Source: AG1 sp035559775 (GTDB taxonomy: Archaea; Thermoproteota; Thermoprotei_A; Sulfolobales; AG1). Taken from it: DNA of 64,000 nucleotides. Positions 18,212-25,273 of the stretch are shown here, in pieces. The translations under genes were made by a program, and so were the position numbers. Within the stretch, counting starts at the first letter, position 1. Each line of letters begins with the position of its first letter. The stretch is from positions 34,561 through 98,560 of the forward strand of contig DATMAU010000038.1 in assembly GCA_035559775.1 (NCBI GenBank). Direction: 5' to 3'. Under the pieces are notes generated by a model. The model saw only the letters and a list, made by a program, of their open reading frames with translations. It searched no databases and was not told the DNA's origin.

Positions 18212-18766
18212 ATGAGAAGGAGAAAATCTATATTTGACATATTTGATGAGTTGATTAGGGAGATAGATAGAGAGATCTATGAAGAGTTCATGGATCTCCA
18301 GAGAAGATTCATGTCAGAAATAAGAGAGCTCTCAGAAGATGTGGAGAGACAGGGCCTACCAAAACGATTCGTCTATGGGTTTAGGATAACCATAGGTCCA
18401 GACGGTGTTCCAAGGGTTGAGAGGTTTGGAAACGTGAGAAGACAGCCCGTGAGAGAGGGTGCACCGATTAAGGAGATAGGCTACTCCGAAGAGGTGGAAC
18501 CACTTGTCGATATATACGAGGATGCAGACATGATAACAGTTGTCGCCGAAATGCCCGGGGTTGAGAAGGACAGGATAAAAGTGAGGGCTGTTGATAGGAA
18601 GCTCGTTATAGAGGCTAGGAATGGTAAAAAATACTATAAAGAGGTGGAACTACCAGCAGAAGTTGACATGGACAGTGCCAAGGCTAGCTATAAGAACGGT
18701 GTTCTCGAGGTTAAGCTTAAAAAACTGAAGAAGGAGGAGAAGGGTAAAGAGATACATATAGAATAG
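18212..18766 (+). CDS. hsp20: Small heat shock protein (Hsp20/alpha-crystallin)
   Basis: This ATP-independent chaperone binds unfolding proteins in large oligomers. The 184 residues comprise a charged helical N-terminal arm, the region FGNVRRQPV, then the alpha-crystallin domain from about residue 98 (EPLVDIYEDADMITVVAEMP). The domain contains GVEKDRIKVRAVDRKL and the signature GVLEVKLKK near the C-terminus. The usual C-terminal IXI anchor is represented only by IHIE. The gene stands alone. Confidence 0.93.
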   Translation: MRRRKSIFDIFDELIREIDREIYEEFMDLQRRFMSEIRELSEDVERQGLPKRFVYGFRITIGPDGVPRVERFGNVRRQPVREGAPIKEIGYSEEVEPLVDIYEDADMITVVAEMPGVEKDRIKVRAVDRKLVIEARNGKKYYKEVELPAEVDMDSAKASYKNGVLEVKLKKLKKEEKGKEIHIE

Positions 18767-18935
18767 CTACTGCTGGTGAACCGTTACTCGATAGTGTTTC
18801 CTAACCATCAGATCCTTTCTTCTCACGGAAGTGTCGAAAGTACTGATGAGAATCCATAATCGTTAGATACTAAGAACAGATCAGCATACAGATAGAATCT
18901 ACTGCCAGAAAAACCGTAGGATCTGCTTATCGATG

Positions 18936-19856
18936 TTATACTAGAACCAGGTGTTCTTTCGAGAAACCGTTAAAGCTTTCGAGATCTAGTTTATATGCTG
19001 CTGCGTATGCATTATAATATGGTGCTCCTTTTCTGGAGAATATTGTTAGAACCTGTGCCCTGTGGTTAAGTTTATATCCTTCCCACACTGCTTCGTGTCC
19101 TCTCACTATTATTTTCACGCCTGTTTTCTTGATGAACTCTCTTGTTATTGCCTCACCCCAGAGGAACCCTGCACCCCTTGGCGATGGCATATAGTCTATA
19201 TCAGAATCCTCTGCAGGATCGTTCCACAAGATCTCTTCTAGAATTTTCTCACTATTATCAGCGTCTAGAATGCATCTAAAATCTGAACAGCTTGTGGTTG
19301 ATAGAACCGGTATCCCTCCGTGGAGGAACACTACTGTATCTCTATATATCGCAGCATATGGAAGTAGATCGAATACTCGTCTAGAAACCCTATATATCTC
19401 CTCACCCTCACCACCATATATAGCCCTAAGGATCTCTGGATAATCATGAGGATATACGGGAAGAAAATCAGGGGGCTCGTGATTACCTCTAAGAGTTATC
19501 ACATCCCCCCTATACCTTTCTTTGAGCAGTGCTATGAATAGCATCGTTTCAAGCTGCTTGCTTCCCCTATCCACGTAGTCTCCAAGGAATATTAGGAGCC
19601 CGTTGTTCTTGAGGATCTTCTCTATGTTAACATAACTAAGCAGCTGGATCAAAGTGTCCAGGTCACCATGTATGTCGCCTATAACAACCGCTTCACGGTG
19701 TTTCCGGGGCTCTATCTCAACCAATCCTCTAGGCTTGCTTCTTGCCACATACTCTTCCTTCAACAAATCTCTAAAGCTCATCAGCACGGAAATAACGTCT
19801 CCGGGCTTTCTTACAAGATCTATTACCTCTTTTTCCAGGCTCTGCAGCATCTCCAC
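18936..19856 (-). CDS. PPP-family serine/threonine protein phosphatase
   Basis: This is an archaeal PP1/PP2A-like metallophosphatase of 306 residues. The metal and phosphate motifs are intact: GDIHG (about residue 58), GDYVDRG (about 91), GNHE (about 121), HGG (about 174), and RGHE in the C-terminal part. It acts on phosphoproteins in the cytoplasm. A minus-strand TATA-like AAATATACC near 19880-19888 supports a leaderless GTG start. ATG two codons later is an alternative. Confidence 0.92.
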   Translation of the reverse strand: MEMLQSLEKEVIDLVRKPGDVISVLMSFRDLLKEEYVARSKPRGLVEIEPRKHREAVVIGDIHGDLDTLIQLLSYVNIEKILKNNGLLIFLGDYVDRGSKQLETMLFIALLKERYRGDVITLRGNHEPPDFLPVYPHDYPEILRAIYGGEGEEIYRVSRRVFDLLPYAAIYRDTVVFLHGGIPVLSTTSCSDFRCILDADNSEKILEEILWNDPAEDSDIDYMPSPRGAGFLWGEAITREFIKKTGVKIIVRGHEAVWEGYKLNHRAQVLTIFSRKGAPYYNAYAAAYKLDLESFNGFSKEHLVLV

Positions 19857-20116
19857 ACCGTATTATTGAGTATCCCGAAGGTATATTTGCTTAGGGTACG
19901 GTGCTCAAGCTCCACGAAACTTAATCATACACGGTACCAGCCCACCGCCCCATCTACTTATTCAGGATACATAGAATACCGCTTCCTCAACCGTTCAGAG
20001 TAATCTGATCCGCGATCCTTTCACTTAACTCTCTAGTTTATCACCTTGTTTATCACCTTAGGAGAAAGCGATGATACTTATTTATAACCTCATATTATAG
20101 CTAAACCCTTATAGTA

Positions 20117-20320
20117 TAATTCCTGGATATTCGTTAGCATTATTTCCCAGGGATACAAAACTAGCCCTAGGATCTCTTTTTCCCCTGTAGGTTAATGGTC
20201 TGCTGCGAGTCGACCGCACGGAATTCCCGTCTACTAGGAGATCGACCTCCGAATTGTTTATAGAACTACTCTCATTACTATCCAGAATCAATATTAGGAA
20301 CAATACATCAAAAACCAGAT
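20117..20320 (-). repeat. Family 1 repeat, copy F (decayed)
   Basis: On the minus strand CTAATATTGATTCTGGATAG matches CTATATTGATTCTGGATTG of copy D. GATCTCCTAGTAGACGGG matches GATCTCATAGTAGATGGG, and the right end AACGAATATCCAGG matches the family end. A 64-codon frame across it reads NNSEVDLLVDGNSV, parallel to GNDLIVDGRP in copy D, and is treated as the relic of a protein tail. The rest of 19857-20609 has no supported gene. A short GTAGATGGGG stretch near 19940-19955 may be a further fragment. Confidence 0.6.
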
Positions 20321-20609
20321 CTCAGTAAATTTTCTCTAGAGCTTCGACGAAGAGGTAATCTTTGCCTAAGATTATAACGGGTATAACAGGCTTTTTATTT
20401 CCGAAAGTTTATAACACAACCTCTAAGGAGTAGCCATCTAAACATATCAGAGATGTGATCAGCATCATTTAAAGATACCGATCCTCGGAATGGAGAGGCG
20501 AGGTTTAGATAGAAATGCTCAGACCTCACACGGCTCTTCACAGGTCAGAACCGAAGTCGCTCATCACCATAACATTATTATCCTGCCAGAATAAATTTAG
20601 AAACTAGAC

Positions 20610-21488
20610 ATGATGAGAACCAGGCTCAAATGTGCTAGGTGTGGCAAGGATGCAGTGTATCTCTCAAGAGCGTCTGGAGAGCCTCTTTGCTTAAGATGCC
20701 TTGAGAAGAGTCTTGTGAAAAACGTTAGGAGGGTTCTTGGGAGGTATGCTAAGCTAGCCCCGGGTACGCCTGTCGTTGTGGTAGAGCCCCTAATTGCTAA
20801 GCCGTGGTTTTGCTCCTCGCTTAAGATTCTATTGAAGGCTATTAGGAGTCACGGAAATAGAATAGTCATAGTGGGGTATGGGGGTAGATGTCCTACACAC
20901 GATCAAGTAGATCGTGTAATACAACTAGGTAGGGAGGAGATCTTAGAGGCTTGTAAGCTTCATAACAACCAACACGATAAAATAGCTTGCCTCTATAGAG
21001 CTGAATACCTCTCAGGAACTATAGTGGCTGAGAAGCTGGGTATAAATACGGTACTTCTTATGAGACCGAGGGATTTGTGCTCGCTAATAGGCGTAATTGG
21101 CATCATAGCAATGAGCCTATCCCTAGCCGTTGAATCACTCCCATACAGGAGAACACATACCGGGTTCCGGGTTATCGATCCTCTCTATGGGGTCAGCTCT
21201 CAAGATCTGATCGTATATGCTTTTTCCCTAAACCTCATTAAAGAGGATCTCCCATGCGACTCTACATTAGATCTCGAGAGACTCCCAGGCTATTCCGATA
21301 TACAATCGATATACATGCACTCAAGCGAGATGATATATAGCTCGTCAGAAGCTGTCAGAGAGATCTTTGATAAAATGCCAGGAACCAGGTGTCCTCTATG
21401 CGGCTCACCCACCGAGGGGGAGGGTTATTGCTATATATGCTCATCTCTCCTTCCTCTTCTTAAGAAGCTCCCTGACACTGTTGGATAG
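20610..21488 (+). CDS. TtuA/NcsA-like protein lacking the PP-loop motif
   Basis: This 292-residue protein starts with the zinc ribbon of tRNA 2-thiolation enzymes (CARCGKDAV...GEPLCLRCLE) and ends with the matching C-terminal ribbon (CPLCGSPTEGEGYCYIC). Active TtuA/NcsA proteins have SGGKDS after the N-terminal helix. Here the place reads VVVVEPLIAKPWFCSSLKIL, so the ATP-binding PP-loop is lost. It may be a catalytically dead paralogue acting as a partner or scaffold of tRNA thiolation. The frame is intact and both metal-binding ribbons are kept, which argues for a retained function. It overlaps the convergent 83-residue gene by 48 bases. Confidence 0.75.
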   Translation: MMRTRLKCARCGKDAVYLSRASGEPLCLRCLEKSLVKNVRRVLGRYAKLAPGTPVVVVEPLIAKPWFCSSLKILLKAIRSHGNRIVIVGYGGRCPTHDQVDRVIQLGREEILEACKLHNNQHDKIACLYRAEYLSGTIVAEKLGINTVLLMRPRDLCSLIGVIGIIAMSLSLAVESLPYRRTHTGFRVIDPLYGVSSQDLIVYAFSLNLIKEDLPCDSTLDLERLPGYSDIQSIYMHSSEMIYSSSEAVREIFDKMPGTRCPLCGSPTEGEGYCYICSSLLPLLKKLPDTVG

Positions 21489-21692
21489 GTTTATACACCC
21501 GGCGCCTTTCTCCAATATATTTTTCTTTATAAGGGAATCGATAACCTTAAGAGGATCATTGATCCTGTATATCAGTTTGAGCTCCTTTACAGCCAGTATC
21601 TCTCCCACCGAGAGGTTCTTCTTGAAATATTCAAACACAGCACGCTCTTCAAGATCCAGGCTCTCTAATATTCTCTCCAACTCTGAAGACAC
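21441..21692 (-). CDS. Small helical, possibly winged-helix, protein
   Basis: The 83 residues are mostly helical with a pattern (SVGEILAVKELKLIYRINDP...VIDSLIKKNILEKGAG) like a winged helix-turn-helix. A TATA box at 21711-21720 places the transcript start at the GTG start codon, which supports a real gene. It is convergent with, and overlaps, the TtuA-like gene. No named family is recognised. Confidence 0.6.
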   Translation of the reverse strand: MSSELERILESLDLEERAVFEYFKKNLSVGEILAVKELKLIYRINDPLKVIDSLIKKNILEKGAGCINLSNSVRELLKKRKER

Positions 21693-21710
21693 AGGCGCGT
21701 CCCCCTACGC

Positions 21711-21720
21711 TAATATTAAT
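21711..21720 (-). promoter_or_regulatory. TATA box of the 83-residue gene
   Basis: ATTAATATTA on the minus strand lies about 20-28 bases before the GTG start and is consistent with a leaderless transcript. Confidence 0.5.
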
Positions 21721-21783
21721 GAGTTGTGGTTATTTTATATGGGCCGGGGAACGCAACAATAAGCTGAATGATTCGAAAAACAA

Positions 21784-21794
21784 TATTTAAAAGC
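21784..21794 (+). promoter_or_regulatory. TATA box of the Lrp-family gene
   Basis: TATTTAAAAGC lies about 45-54 bases before the ATG and predicts a leader of about 25 bases, long enough for autoregulatory binding near the start site. Confidence 0.5.
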
Positions 21795-21837
21795 TTATTA
21801 ACAAAAATTCTTATTGATAGATAGTGGTGTGTAATAC

Positions 21838-22290
21838 ATGTCGGAAGTAGACGAAAAAGATCTAAAAATATTGGAGGTTCTCCAAGAAGAGGGTGGTATA
21901 ACATTCGTGGAGCTGGGGAAAAGACTCAACATGAGTCCCTCAACAGCCTATATAAGGGTTAGAAGGCTCAAGCAGATGGGGCTTATAAAGAAAGTGGTAT
22001 CGATAATAGATTACCAGAGACTGGGCTATAAGGTAAGAGCCTTCATATTCGTTAAAGTGGAGCCTAAGAAGCTTGAACAGGTGGCTAAAGAACTGTCGGA
22101 GATAGATAATGTACTACAGATCCAGGATATAACCGGAGAGCCCTCCCTACTAGTACAGGTAATAGCTAGGGATAACGAGCACTTGGCGCAGATACTTGAC
22201 CACATAGGCAAGATAGACGGGGTCTTATCAACAAACACGATGATAGCTCTGAGGACTCTTAAGGAAAGCTACAGGATAAAGCTAACATGA
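21838..22290 (+). CDS. Lrp/AsnC-family transcriptional regulator
   Basis: The 150 residues form an N-terminal winged helix-turn-helix (VDEKDLKILEVLQEEGG...ELGKRLNMSPSTAYIRVRRL) and a C-terminal RAM ligand-binding domain (FIFVKVEPKKLEQVAKEL, NVLQIQDITGEPSLLVQV). This is the standard architecture of archaeal Lrp-like regulators, which often sense amino acids. The target is unknown. It is the only gene on its transcript. Confidence 0.94.
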   Translation: MSEVDEKDLKILEVLQEEGGITFVELGKRLNMSPSTAYIRVRRLKQMGLIKKVVSIIDYQRLGYKVRAFIFVKVEPKKLEQVAKELSEIDNVLQIQDITGEPSLLVQVIARDNEHLAQILDHIGKIDGVLSTNTMIALRTLKESYRIKLT

Positions 22291-22375
22291 TACTAAGATC
22301 TAAACCTTTTTAGCACCAAGATCCCTATCCCGGAATATCACTGTTTATTGGAATCCTAAGCAGTTCGGAGCGACC

Positions 22376-22918
22376 CTATTTAATCTCGAACTTTATCCTC
22401 TCGTACCCTGGTGCAGTATCGCCCCTGCTTCCTCTAATTATTATAATGCTATCTATGATAGTTACTTCCCCGCCTATTATAACCTCTATTATTCTCGAGG
22501 ATCTCGGAAAAACCCAGTATGCTGAGTAATCGTACTCGAATATGTCAGGCTCATATCTATTCTCATAAACATTAACCCCCCTCCTAACCTCTGCATCAAT
22601 CAGTATTAGGAACACTATGAAGGGTCTATTCAGATCCCCTCTGAATCCTATATCGGTAAAGATCACCTCTGGCCTGACTGGTAAACCGTTAATAGTGGTC
22701 TCTTCTTCGTCTAGGTATTCCTGCATGTTGCTTGCTAGTCTCTCGATCTCCTCCCTCTTTAGATCCTCATTCCCAAGGATCTCTCTGTAATACCCCATAG
22801 GATCTATGTAATCAAAGGTAAGGGTATATGTTATACCGCTTCTAGATACGTTAAACATAGCCGCCGCATATATAGGCTTAACCATTTTAGACGCTATCTC
22901 TAGCTCCTCCTTACCCAT
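22376..22918 (-). CDS. Conserved hypothetical protein, last gene of the translin/Trm5-like operon
   Basis: I do not recognise this 180-residue protein. It is a mixed alpha/beta soluble protein with many acidic residues and no signal peptide. Its start overlaps the end of the Trm5-like methyltransferase gene by 19 bases, so the two are translationally linked. That context suggests a role near tRNA or RNA metabolism, which is inference only. Confidence 0.75.
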   Translation of the reverse strand: MGKEELEIASKMVKPIYAAAMFNVSRSGITYTLTFDYIDPMGYYREILGNEDLKREEIERLASNMQEYLDEEETTINGLPVRPEVIFTDIGFRGDLNRPFIVFLILIDAEVRRGVNVYENRYEPDIFEYDYSAYWVFPRSSRIIEVIIGGEVTIIDSIIIIRGSRGDTAPGYERIKFEIK

Positions 22919-23757
22919 ATGTCGAGCACCACCTGGTATTTTCTTGGCCCAACGCTGCGCACTATCCTCCTACCCTCTATGCTATATTTAGCCACATCTC
23001 TATTGCCCTCGATCGTCTCTCTATATATTTTCTCAACCTGTTCCAATGCCTCTAGCTTGTTTCTTGCATTGGTGAACTCATACACATGTATATATCCCTC
23101 CCTATCTATAGCTCTCAACGCCTTTGGGAATGCCCTGAGAGCTAGCTCTGGGAGTGGTATTAAGACTCTCTGGGCAGTATTGCTATATCTATCGATTAGC
23201 TCGAGAGCGTCACCCTTGATAGGAACAACGACTCCCCGGACCTTGTTGAGCTCTATGTTCTCGAGCATGAGCTTATACGCATCCTCGTTGATATCTATAG
23301 ATATAACCCTTGCCGGTTTTGCAAACCTTGCTATTATTATTGAGAAGAGCCCTGCGCCAGCGAACATATTGATTATATTCTCTCCCGGCTTAACAAGCCT
23401 GGCTATTCTTATATGCTCATAGCTAAGCCTAGGTGATATATAGACCCTAGCTATATCTACCTTAAATACGCATCCATGCTCTCGATACAGGGTCTCGGTT
23501 CTCTTCTCACCGGCTAGCCATTCAAGTCTTCTTAGCCTATGGCTCCCCTCAACGGGGGAGATGGCTGCCCATACCGATTTAAGCCAGCTCAGCTTTTTGA
23601 GTAGTTCTTCAGCAAGGATCCTTAGATCCTCTATCTCTACGTTAGGGGGTTTTCTCATAACAGCTATGTCTCCCACAATGTCAAGACCGCTCCACACGAG
23701 GTTAGCCTTCTCCTCTCCAAGGATCTCTTTAGCTATCTCCCTAACAAGCCTCACCAT
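22900..23757 (-). CDS. Trm5/Taw2-like tRNA methyltransferase (Met-10+ family)
   Basis: The 285-residue protein has SPRLSYEHIRIARLVKPG, the typical Trm5 pre-motif, then the S-adenosylmethionine-binding MFAGAGLFSI (about residue 148) and IDINEDAY. The family acts at G37 of tRNA, as m1G methylase (Trm5) or in wyosine formation (Taw2/Taw22). The usual NLP/NPP catalytic motif reads IPLPE (RVLIPLPELALRAFPKAL), with the asparagine replaced by proline, so the exact reaction is uncertain. It sits 11 bases after the translin-like gene. Confidence 0.82.
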   Translation of the reverse strand: MVRLVREIAKEILGEEKANLVWSGLDIVGDIAVMRKPPNVEIEDLRILAEELLKKLSWLKSVWAAISPVEGSHRLRRLEWLAGEKRTETLYREHGCVFKVDIARVYISPRLSYEHIRIARLVKPGENIINMFAGAGLFSIIIARFAKPARVISIDINEDAYKLMLENIELNKVRGVVVPIKGDALELIDRYSNTAQRVLIPLPELALRAFPKALRAIDREGYIHVYEFTNARNKLEALEQVEKIYRETIEGNRDVAKYSIEGRRIVRSVGPRKYQVVLDIWVRRS

Positions 23758-23768
23758 ATGGAGCCCTT

Positions 23769-24431
23769 CTATTCAGGAATCCTTTTCTTCAGATCCTCTA
23801 ACCTTTTTATAAGCTCCCTTTTAGTGATAGTCTCTGCTAGCAGGATCTCTAGATCCTCTATGGATCTTCTCATAACATCAACCTTATGTCTGAACCCAGG
23901 TACTAGGGAGTCTGGGTAATCTAGATACTTAACCCAAGAGTATATGTCCTTCATTATCTTAACAAACACCTCAGCATCCTCTACTCTCCACCCAGCTATG
24001 AGATTAACAGCATGCCTCTTGATCTCGCCCGTAAGATCCCCTATAGCTAACAACCTCGCCTCTGGTGGCGCTTCCTCTGTACAATGCCTAGCGAGAGAGT
24101 CGTCTACCCTTCCGCCTATAACTGCTAAGAGATATACTGCCTCACAATACTCTATGAACGCCTGTAACGGCAGCCCATATCTTATGAGATCCTCTTCGTC
24201 TTTAGAAACCTTTACCAGGTTCTCTACATGGGGGGCACAGTTATTTATCTCGGCAACAGCCTTAGAAAGATCCATAGCGTTTAAATAGGTAACAGCCCTG
24301 CCCGAGCATCTTATCACCTCCCTGGATAGTCTGAAGATCTCCTCCCTAACCCTATCCCTTCTATCTATCATAGCCACTGCACGCTCGATCTCTGATTTCA
24401 GCCAATTGGCAATGCTGGGAGTTTCGCCCAT
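23769..24431 (-). CDS. Translin-family RNA-binding protein
   Basis: The all-helical 220-residue protein has the translin pattern IRCSGRAVTYLNAMDLSKA in the middle and GDLTGEIKRHAV...YLDYPDSLVPGFRHKVDVMR near the C-terminus. Eukaryotic translin binds nucleic acids and forms the C3PO RNase with TRAX. Archaeal members are octameric and some cleave RNA. The ATG at 24431 is chosen because GAGGAGAT, a strong ribosome binding site, lies just before it. An upstream ATG at 24455 would give eight extra residues. Confidence 0.85.
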   Translation of the reverse strand: MGETPSIANWLKSEIERAVAMIDRRDRVREEIFRLSREVIRCSGRAVTYLNAMDLSKAVAEINNCAPHVENLVKVSKDEEDLIRYGLPLQAFIEYCEAVYLLAVIGGRVDDSLARHCTEEAPPEARLLAIGDLTGEIKRHAVNLIAGWRVEDAEVFVKIMKDIYSWVKYLDYPDSLVPGFRHKVDVMRRSIEDLEILLAETITKRELIKRLEDLKKRIPE

Positions 24432-24635
24432 AAATCTCCTCTGGTAATATATCATGCGCCCTAATCTATGCGCTAGAGGGTTTCAATAATAACTTTATCC
24501 ATGCTCCCATTATTTTTCTGCTTAGCCGCTCGACTATTTCTTAGAGTTTATCGCAGACTTGACTTGTGGATTTAAACTTAGGCTAAGCAGAAACCGAGGA
24601 TCTTTCAGAAATAGAGAATCTATCCAAAACCATAA

Positions 24636-24858
24636 GGGCTGTTTTCTTCTTGATATTCGTAGGAGGCATCTATAAGCTTGAAAGGGGTTCCCGATGCTCT
24701 CCCCACACAAGCCCGGGTGGCGATAAGAGCCACATGCCGTTTGGCCCGACAGCCACCCATGAACCCACAGGATCTCTAACCCCGCGGGTAGAGGTGGAAG
24801 CCCCCTGGATATACATGAATGAAAATAAAATGATTGGAATGAACATCAAGAGACAAAG
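24636..24858 (+). repeat. Family 1 repeat, copy C (well preserved), omega-RNA/right-end-like
   Basis: This is the inverted twin of copy B, 7 kb away. It has left end GGGCTGTTTTCTTC, a TATA box CTATAAGC at 24670-24677 predicting a transcript start near 24700, and a GC-rich core in which GGGTGGC (24715-24721) can pair with GCCACCC (24752-24758). A GTGGC/GCCAC hairpin lies inside, and the right end is GAACATCAAGAGACAAA. At the pairing position where C has U-A, B has U-G, so the pairing is kept. The region reads GPTATHEPTGSLTPRV in one frame, similar to a TnpB tail. No transposase gene is attached. Confidence 0.7.
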
Positions 24859-24897
24859 GGTAGCTGAGAGAAACCATATGTCTCCCAGCTAAATTTA

Positions 24898-25217
24898 CAT
24901 GGCTATAATGCAAGCTTTAGCTATGTTCAGATGGGGTTCGGGTTTCATTGCGGTTGATATTGCTTGGTATCAGCTGCTCTTCCCTTGGCTTCATTGGCCT
25001 CAGGGCTCCTTTCATTGGAGCCCTTATCATTGGCCTCCACTCATTCGGGGTGACCCCAGCCCACAGCTCCCCCCTCATAGCATTGCTCCGGTTCATTACT
25101 GTGGGGAAACCCCCACATCCTGGATCTCTTTGCCTTTAACCCGCCCCTCGAGTCTCTATGTTTACCTCATTGTTGGGCGGCATCCCATAGAATAACAGGG
25201 CTTATATAATGTTCCAC
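24898..25217 (-). repeat. Family 2 repeat, copy G
   Basis: The minus strand aligns over about 300 bases with copy H: ATTATATAAGCC, then GGGATGCCGCCCAACAATGAGG, AGAGATCCAGGATGTGGGGG, GAGCTGTGGGCTGGGGTCAC, and an end matching AATGAAACCCGAACCC. A hairpin with 10-bp arms (GCGGTTGATA/TATCAGCTGC, 24950-24977) lies near the right end. One frame reads GELWAGVTPNEWRPMIRAPM, similar in style to archaeal TnpB tails. Plus-strand frames across it are not genes. Copies C and G lie only 40 bases apart. Confidence 0.65.
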
Positions 25218-25273
25218 AGAGAAAAATTAAATAATCAATCATTATAAACCACCATGAAACTCGAAGCAGCTGG

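Noticed and set aside
20109..20303. 64-codon minus-strand frame as a gene
   Set aside because: It coincides with decayed repeat F and parallels the tail frame of copy D, so it is a relic.
24650..24892. 80-codon frame across repeat C as a real small protein
   Set aside because: Differences between copies B and C change residues rather than being silent, the same frame is broken in copies A and D, and foldable RNA explains the conservation better. A short peptide is not fully excluded.
24899..25195. 98-codon plus-strand frame antisense to repeat G
   Set aside because: It is Trp/Pro/His-rich in a way unlike archaeal proteins and is explained by the repeat on the other strand.
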